A stretch of 57,268 nucleotides of DNA. It comes from Photobacterium proteolyticum (GTDB lineage Bacteria > Pseudomonadota > Gammaproteobacteria > Enterobacterales > Vibrionaceae). The position numbers were made by a program, and so were the translations under genes. This document shows, one piece after another, positions 24,710-33,055 of this stretch. Location of the stretch: contig NZ_MJIL01000052.1 in NCBI RefSeq assembly GCF_001939735.1, forward strand, positions 3,147 to 60,414, in the 5' to 3' direction. Below the pieces are notes generated by a model. The model saw only the letters and a program-made list of their open reading frames with translations. It did not search any database and was not told the DNA's origin. The number at the start of each line of letters is the position of its first letter. Positions within the stretch are counted from its first letter, which is position 1.

Positions 24710-26386
24710 TCAATCCTCTTTTTCATGTTCAGTTGCCGGTTTTCGAAATGCTTTTGGCAAGTAGACGGTAAATCGGCTGCCGTCTGTTTCAGCTGGCTCG
24801 ACTGTGATCATACCGCCCAGGTGATCGACGAGGTTTCTCACCAGATCGAGGCCAATCCCGTGGCCTTGCGTACTTTTGGTGGTATAACCGCGGGTAAATA
24901 TTTTGTCAGCCTCGTCAGCCGTCAGTCCTGCTCCCTGATCATTGACTTCGAAAATCAGCTCTTTGCCAAAATCAGACAGGCTCAGGCTGACGGTGCCGCC
25001 CTTGCCATGGTGCGCCAGCGTTGCCTCAAGGGCGTTGTCTATCAGGTTGCCTAAAATACTGACCAACTGCTCGCGGGGTAATTGCTTGGGCAGGGCCGAC
25101 ATCTGGCTGTCTTCATCAATATATAGCTCAAGTCCCAGCTCTTTGGCCCGGTTGTATTTGCCGAGCAGGCAACCGGCAAGAATACTGTCTGACGTTACGT
25201 TCATTAGATGTTGAATAAAGGCCTGATGGCTGGAGGTTTCCTGGCCGATCACTGCCAGCGCTTCGTCTTTGGCATCTATCTGGATCAGTCCGGCAATCGT
25301 GTGAAGTTTGTTATTGTACTCGTGTGACTGGCTGCGCAGGCTCTCGGCATATTGCTGAATACGGGTGAGCTTGCGGCTGACCATATCTAGCTCATTCTTA
25401 AGGCGAAAGCTCGATACGACGCCGGTCACCACGCCATCCTGCAGCAGGGGGATCCTGTTGGCGATAAGGTTGTGGTCATGAAGCCACACTTCCTGATCGA
25501 ACTGCGGCTCACCGTTTTCCAGCACATCCAGCATGCCGCTGTCCGGCAGTACATCCTGGATATGGCGGCCGATATAGTATTGGTCATCGGGAAGCTTCAG
25601 CGTTTTGATGGCGGCATGGTTAAAGGTGGTGATACGGCCATCGTGGTTAATGGCAACAATGCCTTCCCGTACGGTTTCCAGGGTGGCATTTCGCTCGCGG
25701 AACAGGCGACCGATTTGCTCCGGTTCGAGGTTGAAAATGGCTTTCTTAAAGTGGTTGGCGAACAAAATGGCCATAACCACACTAAACAAGAAAGCAATGG
25801 TGATAGCAACGAGCATAGAGACTCTGTGGTGGCCGACAATGGTATCGACGGTATCCAGCATATAGCCGACAGAAACGATCCCGATGATAGTCTTTCCATC
25901 CTGCTCGAATATCGGGGCTTTTCCCCTCATAGACCAGCCGATACTGCCTTTGGCCTTCGATACGTATGCCTTGCCGTGGACAAGTGCTGGTTCGTTGGTA
26001 TCGCCGTCATCGTCAGCCATTGATTTGCCGATACGAGCCGGAGAAGGGTGAGCAAGGCGAATACCGTCTTTATCGCCGAAGACGACAAATCTTGCCTCAG
26101 TCGACTTCGCAAGTCGGAGACTTAGCGGTTGCAAAAATGTTGTGTTCTTTTCGGTGACGGCCCGAATCACATCCGGTGATGATGCAATTGACTGCGCGAC
26201 ACGCATTGCCTGCTGGCCAATTTGCTCATCCAGAACGTTATCGAGGTAGCGAATGGTGAAATGTCCCAGCACACCGGTCTGAAGTATTGCGATTATGCCT
26301 AGAATCAACACCATACGTGTTTTTAGCCGAAGATGGCGTAATGACAGAAACTGCGTCATGGTAACTGGTGATATCCTTCCACCCAT
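24710..26386 (-). CDS. CitA/DcuS-family sensor histidine kinase
   Basis: The 558-residue kinase has a TM helix (about 24-44), a periplasmic PAS sensor (about 50-180) with the di/tricarboxylate-sensor pattern LAHPSPARIGK... GSIGWSMRGKAPI, and a second TM (about 187-210). A cytoplasmic PAS (about 230-330) precedes an H box in SHEYNNKLHTI and an HATPase domain with N (LIDNALEA) and G boxes. It probably senses extracellular citrate or a related carboxylate and phosphorylates the adjacent CitB-type regulator. It diverges from tctC across 170 bases. The start is ATG 26384-26386 or ATG 26357-26359. Confidence 0.92.
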   Translation of the reverse strand: MGGRISPVTMTQFLSLRHLRLKTRMVLILGIIAILQTGVLGHFTIRYLDNVLDEQIGQQAMRVAQSIASSPDVIRAVTEKNTTFLQPLSLRLAKSTEARFVVFGDKDGIRLAHPSPARIGKSMADDDGDTNEPALVHGKAYVSKAKGSIGWSMRGKAPIFEQDGKTIIGIVSVGYMLDTVDTIVGHHRVSMLVAITIAFLFSVVMAILFANHFKKAIFNLEPEQIGRLFRERNATLETVREGIVAINHDGRITTFNHAAIKTLKLPDDQYYIGRHIQDVLPDSGMLDVLENGEPQFDQEVWLHDHNLIANRIPLLQDGVVTGVVSSFRLKNELDMVSRKLTRIQQYAESLRSQSHEYNNKLHTIAGLIQIDAKDEALAVIGQETSSHQAFIQHLMNVTSDSILAGCLLGKYNRAKELGLELYIDEDSQMSALPKQLPREQLVSILGNLIDNALEATLAHHGKGGTVSLSLSDFGKELIFEVNDQGAGLTADEADKIFTRGYTTKSTQGHGIGLDLVRNLVDHLGGMITVEPAETDGSRFTVYLPKAFRKPATEHEKED

Positions 26387-26515
26387 ATTCCTTGTTACAG
26401 ACAGTGTACCTTTCTTGGCACCCGGGTGCTGTGAACATTATGAACAAAATTGCCAATAAGGACCTTATTCACATTAATTTTACAATCTTTTAATAAGTCG
26501 GGGGCGGGCATAACG

Positions 26516-26544
26516 TTAATGGTGAAGGAACAAATCACTATTAA
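26516..26544. promoter_or_regulatory. Inverted repeat in the tctC leader
   Basis: TTAATGGTGA and TCACTATTAA form a near-perfect 10-bp inverted repeat with a 9-base spacer, ending just before the GAGGA ribosome site of tctC (ATG 26557). It may be an operator for the CitB-type regulator or a leader stem in the mRNA. Confidence 0.5.
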
Positions 26545-26556
26545 TGAGGAACCATT

Positions 26557-27540
26557 ATGCTAACTCAGTTTATTACCCGTAAGCGTGTATCCGTATTAGC
26601 TGCTGTCATTGCGTCGGCAATGAGTGTTGGTACAGCACAGGCAGACGTAGATTCGATTCACTTCCTGGTACCAGGTGGTGCCGGCGGTGGCTGGGATAGT
26701 ACCGCTCGCGGGACCGGCGAAGCGCTGGCAAAGTCAGAGCTGGTAGATAAGGTCTCATACGAAAATATGTCTGGCGGTGGTGGCGGTAAGGCTATTGCTT
26801 ACCTGATCAAGACTGCCGAGCAGTCGCAAGATACCCTGATGGTGAACTCGACACCGATTGTGATCCGCTCTCTCTCTAAAGTTTTCCCGCAATCGTTCCG
26901 AGATCTTACGCCAATTGCTGCCACTATCGGCGATTACGCTGCGTTCGTGGTGCCTAAAGACTCAAAATACCAGTCCTTTACCCAGTTGGCTGAAGACTAC
27001 AAAAAGAACCCGCGTTCGGTGTCGGTAGCGGGTGGCTCATCGCGTGGTGGTATGGACCACTTGGTTGCCGCGCTGGCCTTCAAGGCAGCTGGTGGTGAGC
27101 CGCGCAAGGTGAAATACCTCGCCTATGATGCCGGTGGCAAGGCCATGGCCGGCTTGCTGTCTGGCGAAACGCAGGTGCTGTCGACGGGGCTTAGCGAAGC
27201 ACTGAGTCTGGCAGAAGCCGGTGAAGTGCGGATCCTGGCGATGACGGGCGAAGAGCGCTCCAAAGTTGCGCCGGATGTGCCGACACTGAAGGAGCTGGGT
27301 TATAACACCTCATTCGTTAACTGGCGCGGCTTCTTTGGCTCGCCGGAACTCAGTGACAAGCAGGCAGCCGAATATGCTCAGGTGTTAGAAAAAATGTATG
27401 GCACCGACGAGTGGGTTTCGGTACGTGACCGCTATGGCTGGACCGAAATCTTCAAGCCTCGCGAAGAATTTGAAGCCTTCCTGGAGCAGCAGGAAAAAGA
27501 AATCGGTGGCCTGATGAAAGAGCTAGGCTTCCTAAACTAA
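26557..27540 (+). CDS. tctC: Tripartite tricarboxylate transporter substrate-binding protein TctC
   Basis: A 327-residue periplasmic binding protein with a signal peptide (to about 29, AQA-DV). It has the TctC/Bug-family pocket signature FLVPGGAGGGWDSTAR near 35-50, and GGSSRGGMDH and YDAGGKA further on. It binds a carboxylate ligand (citrate, tricarballylate or similar) and hands it to the TctAB membrane complex. The strong ribosome site GAGGA is 6 bases from the ATG. It is the first gene of the operon, and a hairpin after its stop favours extra synthesis of the binding protein. Confidence 0.93.
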   Translation: MLTQFITRKRVSVLAAVIASAMSVGTAQADVDSIHFLVPGGAGGGWDSTARGTGEALAKSELVDKVSYENMSGGGGGKAIAYLIKTAEQSQDTLMVNSTPIVIRSLSKVFPQSFRDLTPIAATIGDYAAFVVPKDSKYQSFTQLAEDYKKNPRSVSVAGGSSRGGMDHLVAALAFKAAGGEPRKVKYLAYDAGGKAMAGLLSGETQVLSTGLSEALSLAEAGEVRILAMTGEERSKVAPDVPTLKELGYNTSFVNWRGFFGSPELSDKQAAEYAQVLEKMYGTDEWVSVRDRYGWTEIFKPREEFEAFLEQQEKEIGGLMKELGFLN

Positions 27541-27547
27541 TTGCCGT

Positions 27548-27582
27548 AGCGCAGTGAGGCATCTGCCCCTGCGCTTTTTTTT
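27548..27582 (+). terminator. Intercistronic attenuator between tctC and tctB
   Basis: AGCGCAG pairs with CTGCGCT, with an inner GGC/GCC pairing, followed by eight T residues. It has full terminator geometry but sits inside the operon, so partial read-through is expected to give more binding protein than membrane subunits. Confidence 0.8.
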
Positions 27583-27628
27583 CTTCCTAACTTCTCCATT
27601 TCTATCTGTTCACTGTGAGGGATCACCT

Positions 27629-28102
27629 ATGACAGTAACCAAAGATCATATTGGTGGTTTGGTATTTCTATGCTTTTCCGTTGCATACGGCTTTTATGCC
27701 AATCAAATTGCCTTGTTTCCCGGCGATGAATACGAACCGTTTCATGCCAAAACCCTACCGACGGCGCTGGCTGTGCTAGGCATCTTGTTCTCTATTCTGC
27801 AGCTGGCGACGGCAAGCAAAGATAGCAAGGATCGACTGAGTCTGTTCGGGTATGACTTCGTGCTGGTCGCCAAGTTACTGGTGTTGATGGTGCTGTTTGC
27901 GATCTCTCTGGAATGGCTGGGCTTTATGATATCGACAGCCTTGTTTCTGGGGGGCGGTTACTGGCTGTTAGGCGAGCGGCGGCCCAAGACTCTGTTTCTG
28001 GCTTCTGTTCCCTTTGCCGTGGGTTTTTGGTTTGTCCTAACTCAGCTGCTCGATATTTACCTGGCGCCCGGGCGCTTCTTTAACACTTTCATCGGAGGGT
28101 AA
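27629..28102 (+). CDS. tctB: Tripartite tricarboxylate transporter small membrane subunit TctB
   Basis: A 157-residue protein with four hydrophobic segments, typical of TctB. A longer reading frame opens at 27554 inside the attenuator, but ATG 27629 follows GTGAGGGA and yields the usual N-terminus (MTVTKDHIGGLVF). It forms the membrane complex with TctA, whose gene begins 4 bases after this stop codon. Confidence 0.9.
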   Translation: MTVTKDHIGGLVFLCFSVAYGFYANQIALFPGDEYEPFHAKTLPTALAVLGILFSILQLATASKDSKDRLSLFGYDFVLVAKLLVLMVLFAISLEWLGFMISTALFLGGGYWLLGERRPKTLFLASVPFAVGFWFVLTQLLDIYLAPGRFFNTFIGG

Positions 28103-28106
28103 GACA

Positions 28107-29663
28107 ATGTTTGATGGAATGATGTCAGGGCTAACAACTGCCGTTATGCCCTTCAACCTGCTGATGGTGATCGTCGGATGTTTTGCCGGAACCTTCATCG
28201 GTATGTTGCCTGGGTTGGGGCCGATATCGGCGATTGCGCTGATGATCCCGATCACCTACGGGCTTGACCCTTCTTCCGGCATTATTTTGATGGCCGGGGT
28301 ATATTACGGTGCGATTTTTGGTGGCTCGACTTCGTCGATCCTGATCAATGCGCCGGGCTGTGCCAGTACCGTGGTTACCGCGTTTGACGGTTATCCGCTG
28401 GCGCAGAAGAAGCAGGCCGGTAAGGCATTGGCTCTGGCAGCTTATTCGTCGTTTACCGGCGGGACAATTGGCGCACTGGTTCTGCTTTTTGCCGCACCGG
28501 CACTGGCCAAGGTGTCGCTGAGTTTCCAGTCGAGTGACTATTTTGCCTTGATGATATTGGGTCTTACGGCGGTGGCAGCCTTCTCCGGCAAGGGACAGGT
28601 ACTGAAAGCGCTGATGATGACAGTATTCGGCCTGATGATTGCCACCGTCGGGATCGATGTGATGTCCGGCATCCCGCGTTTTACCTTTGATAATGTGGAT
28701 TTGATTGACGGCATCAGCTTCTTGTTGCTGGCTATGGCGACCTTTGCCCTGACTGAAGTGGTGATGACGGTGCTTCGTGGCGAGCACAAGCAGGAAGAGC
28801 CGCAGATGGACATGGACTCTCTTGGCAGCATGAAGCTGAGCAAAGAGGAAGTGAAGCATGTGGCGCCGACGGTTGGGCGTTCGTCTTTCTTCGGTTTTCT
28901 GGTTGGTGTGCTGCCAGGGGCCGGGGCGACTATCGCATCATTCTTAAGCTATGGCATGGAGCGTAATCTGGCCTCGAAGGAAGAAAAGGCCAAGTTCGGC
29001 AAAGGGGCCTTGCGCGGTCTGGCAGCGCCTGAGTCGGCGAACAATGCAGCCTCGACCGGTTCATTCGTGCCATTGCTGACGTTGGGTATTCCGGGCTCGG
29101 GGACAACGGCCATCATGCTTGGCGCCCTGATCGCCTATGGTATCCAGCCGGGACCACGCTTGTTTGTCGACAATCCTGATGTGTTCTGGTCGGTGATTAT
29201 TTCGATGTATTTCGGCAACATTGTGCTGTTGATCCTTAATTTGCCGTTAATTCCGTACATCTCGCGTTTGCTGGTGATCCCTCGGCCTATTTTGATCCCG
29301 TTGATCTTGTTCTTCTCGATAACGGGAGTGTATCTGGTGAGCTTCAACACCTTTGATATTCAGATGATGGTGATTATTACCGTTATTGCCACCTTCCTTA
29401 AGCTGTTGCACTTCCCGATGGCACCAATGCTACTGGGCTTTATTCTTGGCGATATTCTGGAGAAGAACCTGAGTCGTTCGCTCACTCTCTCAGATGGCAG
29501 CTATGCCTTCCTATGGGAGCGCCCGCTAACGCTGACCATCATGATCTGTGCAGTGCTGGCACTTTTGATGCCTTTGGTCTCGATGTGGCGGGAAAAACGT
29601 CGGCAGGTTAATACGGCAGATGCCACCGAAGCTGCCGATGAGGGAATGGAGATCAGCAAGTAA
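28107..29663 (+). CDS. tctA: Tripartite tricarboxylate transporter large membrane subunit TctA
   Basis: A 518-residue polytopic protein with the TctA signatures GTFIGMLPGLGP (about 28-40), APESANNAA (about 308-316) and TLGIPGSGTTA (about 327-337). It is the ion-coupled translocating subunit that takes the carboxylate from TctC. It has a normal length and intact motifs. A long open frame on the opposite strand (28131-28859) is a shadow of this gene. Confidence 0.95.
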   Translation: MFDGMMSGLTTAVMPFNLLMVIVGCFAGTFIGMLPGLGPISAIALMIPITYGLDPSSGIILMAGVYYGAIFGGSTSSILINAPGCASTVVTAFDGYPLAQKKQAGKALALAAYSSFTGGTIGALVLLFAAPALAKVSLSFQSSDYFALMILGLTAVAAFSGKGQVLKALMMTVFGLMIATVGIDVMSGIPRFTFDNVDLIDGISFLLLAMATFALTEVVMTVLRGEHKQEEPQMDMDSLGSMKLSKEEVKHVAPTVGRSSFFGFLVGVLPGAGATIASFLSYGMERNLASKEEKAKFGKGALRGLAAPESANNAASTGSFVPLLTLGIPGSGTTAIMLGALIAYGIQPGPRLFVDNPDVFWSVIISMYFGNIVLLILNLPLIPYISRLLVIPRPILIPLILFFSITGVYLVSFNTFDIQMMVIITVIATFLKLLHFPMAPMLLGFILGDILEKNLSRSLTLSDGSYAFLWERPLTLTIMICAVLALLMPLVSMWREKRRQVNTADATEAADEGMEISK

Positions 29664-29779
29664 TTTGGCTCCTATCCTTCACGCTTAGTTCTAACGTCTA
29701 CTTATTCACAGTGATAACACCCGGCCGGCTGGCTATCAGCAGGCCCGGTGTTAGCTGTTTGAAATTCAGGAGAGCAGGG

Positions 29780-30982
29780 ATGCTAACACCCCTCAAACAA
29801 TATCGTGTACTCGATTTAACCAATGTATTGGCCGGGCCATTTTGTGGCCATCAACTGGCCCATATGGGAGCCGAGGTGATTAAGGTCGAGGTTCCCGGTA
29901 GCGGGGATCTGGCGCGCCAACTGGGTGCTGAGCCTTCTCTCAACAGGGGTAAGATGGGGATTTCCTTTCTGGCCCAGAATGTCGGCAAGCAGTCACTGAC
30001 CCTTAACCTTAAATCTGACCAAGGCAAGGCGTTGCTAAAAAGGCTTGTCAGGGATGCCGATGTGCTCATCGAGAACTTCAGGCCTGGCGTGATGGACCGG
30101 CTTGGGCTGGGCTATGAGGTTCTCAGAGAGGAAAACCCCAAACTGGTGTATTGCGCGATTTCAGGTTACGGCGCTGACGGGCCGATGAAGCATCTGCCTG
30201 CCTATGATCAGATCATCCAGGGGATGTCGGGAGTCATGAGTATAACCGGTGACCCGGCCAATGCCCCTTATCGGGTGGGTTATCCCATCGCCGATACGAT
30301 TGGCGGAATGACGGCGGCTTTTTCGGTTTGTGCCGCGCTGGCCGGACGGGAGAGCTCGGGAGAAGGGTGTTTTATAGATGTATCGATGCTTGAGTCAACC
30401 CTGGCCACCATGGGATGGGCGGTCTCTAATTACCTGGTTGCAGACCGGGCACCGGAGCCGATGGGTAACAACAACGTCACTTCCAGCCCGTCCGGTACTT
30501 TCCGAACCGGAGAAGGCTTGCTGAATCTGGCTGCCAATAAACAAGAGCAGTTCGAGACCGTCTGTCGGCTGATAGGACAGCCGGAGCTGATAACGGATTC
30601 GCGCTTTGTTGAACGGCAGGCACGGCTGGATCACCGTCTGGCATTGACCGAAATCATCGAGGAAGCTTTTGCCAAAGACTCGGCGGCAAGTTGGGAACAT
30701 AAGCTGAATCAGGCAGGGGTGCCTGCAGGTAGAGTATTGAGTGTGCCGCAGGCTCTGGACTTGCCTCAGGTCACCGGAAGAGATTTTACCGGTTGTTTTC
30801 ATGATGTACCCGGTGTGAACAAGGATGTGCGCTATGTCCGGACCGGTTTCAAGGTGAATGGTGAGCGTCCTGCTGTTTCACTGCCGCCTCCGCGTCTTGG
30901 GGAGCATACCGAACAGTGTCTGAGGGCGCTTGGCCTGAGCCAAGAGGAAATTGAGCAATACAGGGAGGAGGGAGTGTTATGA
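29780..30982 (+). CDS. Class III CoA-transferase (CaiB/BaiF/FRC family)
   Basis: A 400-residue enzyme with the family III motifs LDLTNVLAGPFCG (11-23), ENFRPG (98-103), DQIIQGMSG (143-151) and, by alignment with formyl-CoA transferase Asp169, the catalytic Asp172 (YPIADTIGGM). It moves CoA between acyl groups through an aspartyl thioester. Given tctCBA upstream and a citryl-CoA-lyase-type gene overlapping downstream, the likely acceptor is a tricarboxylate such as citrate and the donor acetyl- or succinyl-CoA. Substrate identity is inference. ATG 29780 has AGGAGAGCAGGGA upstream; a frame extending to 29711 looks spurious. Confidence 0.88.
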   Translation: MLTPLKQYRVLDLTNVLAGPFCGHQLAHMGAEVIKVEVPGSGDLARQLGAEPSLNRGKMGISFLAQNVGKQSLTLNLKSDQGKALLKRLVRDADVLIENFRPGVMDRLGLGYEVLREENPKLVYCAISGYGADGPMKHLPAYDQIIQGMSGVMSITGDPANAPYRVGYPIADTIGGMTAAFSVCAALAGRESSGEGCFIDVSMLESTLATMGWAVSNYLVADRAPEPMGNNNVTSSPSGTFRTGEGLLNLAANKQEQFETVCRLIGQPELITDSRFVERQARLDHRLALTEIIEEAFAKDSAASWEHKLNQAGVPAGRVLSVPQALDLPQVTGRDFTGCFHDVPGVNKDVRYVRTGFKVNGERPAVSLPPPRLGEHTEQCLRALGLSQEEIEQYREEGVL

Positions 30983-31812
30983 GTATTGAGCGTCCGGCGG
31001 CGGGATTGGGCCGCGAAGTCAGCGATTGGTGGAAAACCGACATCATTGATATGTCGCCCGGTGTGATCCGTTATCACGGATACCCGATTGAACAATTGAT
31101 CGGAAAGACCAGCTTTGCCCAAATGATTTGGTTGATGGTACGGGGCGAACGGCCATCATCCGAGCAGGCGGCATTGCTTGATGCAGCCTTGATGGCAGCG
31201 GTCGATCATGGCCCACAGGCCCCCAGTATTGCCATTGCCCGAATGGCCGCGACTTGCGGTGTTGATCTCAATAATGCGATGGCATCGGCGGTGAATGTGC
31301 TGGGGGATGTGCATGGTGGCGCTGGTGAGCAGGCCGTCGGCTTGTATTCTGCTATCTCAGAGCGCTGCCACTCGGGAGTTGTGTTAGAGCAGGCCGTTGA
31401 ACAGGAGCTGATCCAGTTTACTGAGCTACATGGCAAATTTATTCCCGGCTTTGGCCATCGTTTTCACCCGATTGATCCCCGGGCTCCGGCATTGCTGGAG
31501 CTAGTCACTCACGCTGCCGAGGCGGGAGCTGTATCGGGCCAGTATGCTGAAATAGCCCTGGCAATAGAGCACTATCTGGCAGAAAAGAAAGGCAAGCGTA
31601 TCCCGATGAACATCGATGGAGCAACGGCAGTAATCTATGCCGAATTGGGTTTTCCGGCACCATTGGCTCGCGGCTTGTTTTGCTTATCCCGTTCTGTGGG
31701 GATCCTGGCTCATGCGTGGGAGCAGACAGGACAGGGAGGAAGAAACAAAGGGCCGATCCCGCGGCACCTGTTATGGAGTTATGACGGGCATCCGCCAAGA
31801 GATGTGGAGTAG
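30979..31812 (+). CDS. Citryl-CoA-lyase-type enzyme (citrate synthase superfamily)
   Basis: At 277 residues it is much shorter than citrate synthase (about 430) and matches the CCL/ACLY-C-terminal branch. All three catalytic positions are visible: His112 (VHGGAGEQ), His160 (GFGHRFHPIDPR) and Asp213 (MNIDGATA). The expected reaction is cleavage of citryl-CoA to oxaloacetate and acetyl-CoA, or of a close analogue such as methylcitryl- or citramalyl-CoA. It overlaps the CoA-transferase gene by 4 bases (ATGA), so the two enzymes are coupled. It is the last gene of the tct operon. Confidence 0.87.
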   Translation: MSIERPAAGLGREVSDWWKTDIIDMSPGVIRYHGYPIEQLIGKTSFAQMIWLMVRGERPSSEQAALLDAALMAAVDHGPQAPSIAIARMAATCGVDLNNAMASAVNVLGDVHGGAGEQAVGLYSAISERCHSGVVLEQAVEQELIQFTELHGKFIPGFGHRFHPIDPRAPALLELVTHAAEAGAVSGQYAEIALAIEHYLAEKKGKRIPMNIDGATAVIYAELGFPAPLARGLFCLSRSVGILAHAWEQTGQGGRNKGPIPRHLLWSYDGHPPRDVE

Positions 31813-31845
31813 CTAATAGTGTATGTGGGGGGAAGTTGGAGGTTA

Positions 31846-33054
31846 TTACTTCCAGTGATAGCTGACTTCTAGCCCTATTGCATAGTGATCTTTATATTCA
31901 CCGGCGATGCGACCGCGAACGGGGTCGTCGCCGGTATCGATAGGCGCGTTGCCGCTATCGAACAGGTTGAGGTTCACATCAACTCTATCGCCGTTGCTGC
32001 GCTGATGCTGAATGCCTGCGCCGATACCGTAAATGCGATCCAGAGCAAAGGAAAAGCTTCGGTTTTCATCTGATATGGCCTGTTGAGCATAGAGCGCGCC
32101 GACCCTGCCGGTTAGTGTTGGTGAGACAGGAAAAGCCAGGCCGGCAGAGAAGGCCCAAAAGTCTTCGTATAGATCATCAGGCGCATCAATATCATTGCCA
32201 ACAATGCTGATCTCTGTCACGCCAAACTCGGAGAAGTCGATCCACACGGCATCAAAGGTAAGTTCCCACTCGTTGTCGAGTTGGTGATAAATGCCGAACT
32301 GAAACTGTTGCGGGACCTTGCTGGCGATTTCAAGATCGCTGATGGCCGCTTTTAGCTGTTCCAGTTCTTCCGGTGCTATACCTGTGCTGTTAATGTCGAT
32401 ATCGGGATTAGTGCTGGCTTCGGACTCACTGCGATAGTTAATACCTATTCGGGTGCTCGGTGAGAGTTCTATGAGGCTACTGACAACAACAGCGATACCA
32501 AGGCCATCGGATTCGACGTCTAGCGATCCGTCAGACAAGTTGGGATCGCTATTTGCCACCGCTGTTGAGATTTCAGTTGTCGTGTAATTGAAGCCTAACC
32601 CGGCACCGAGCGACAACCTGTCATTTACCCTATAGGCAACGCTGGGGGTTGCGCTAACGAGTATGAGGCTGGATTCTGTACTGTAATAGCGTCCGGCCCA
32701 GTCCCCGTCGCTGTTGGAGCCAAAACCGGTAGGGATCGTCAAGGAAAAGCCTGCCCGCCAGTCATCGTTGATCACACGGACATAATACATCGCCGGAATA
32801 AGGATAGGATCACCGCTGTCAGGAGCACCGCCGCTGACGGTCGTGACACTCTGATCAATCTCGAACTCCCCTAAATATTTGATCAAGTGACCCGAAAGCG
32901 ATAATTCGTTGCTCTGCAGCCGGGTCATCCCTGCCGGGTTATTATAAGCCGTTTCGGCACTGTCAGCCGCTGCAAACAGGCGACTGAAAACCGGTGCCGT
33001 GGCGTGGCTGCTGGCAGATGCGGCCAATAATAAGAACAAGATAGCTTTTTGCAT
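31846..33054 (-). CDS. FadL/OmpP1-family outer-membrane channel
   Basis: The protein has about 402 residues, with a signal peptide (to about 18, SSHA-TA) and the FadL hallmark NPAGM near residue 40. Alternating beta strands follow and the last residues are HWK. FadL proteins admit long-chain fatty acids or other hydrophobic compounds across the outer membrane. The open frame extends to 33237, but ATG 33052-33054 gives the signal peptide and lies 1 base after the DUF3179 stop, implying translational coupling. It is convergent with the citryl-CoA lyase gene. Confidence 0.85.
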   Translation of the reverse strand: MQKAILFLLLAASASSHATAPVFSRLFAAADSAETAYNNPAGMTRLQSNELSLSGHLIKYLGEFEIDQSVTTVSGGAPDSGDPILIPAMYYVRVINDDWRAGFSLTIPTGFGSNSDGDWAGRYYSTESSLILVSATPSVAYRVNDRLSLGAGLGFNYTTTEISTAVANSDPNLSDGSLDVESDGLGIAVVVSSLIELSPSTRIGINYRSESEASTNPDIDINSTGIAPEELEQLKAAISDLEIASKVPQQFQFGIYHQLDNEWELTFDAVWIDFSEFGVTEISIVGNDIDAPDDLYEDFWAFSAGLAFPVSPTLTGRVGALYAQQAISDENRSFSFALDRIYGIGAGIQHQRSNGDRVDVNLNLFDSGNAPIDTGDDPVRGRIAGEYKDHYAIGLEVSYHWK

Positions 33055-33055
33055 T

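Noticed and set aside
28131..28859. Long 242-codon frame on the minus strand inside tctA
   Set aside because: It is antisense to a gene with intact TctA motifs, is rich in His/Arg/Gln with no recognisable fold, and has no ribosome site.
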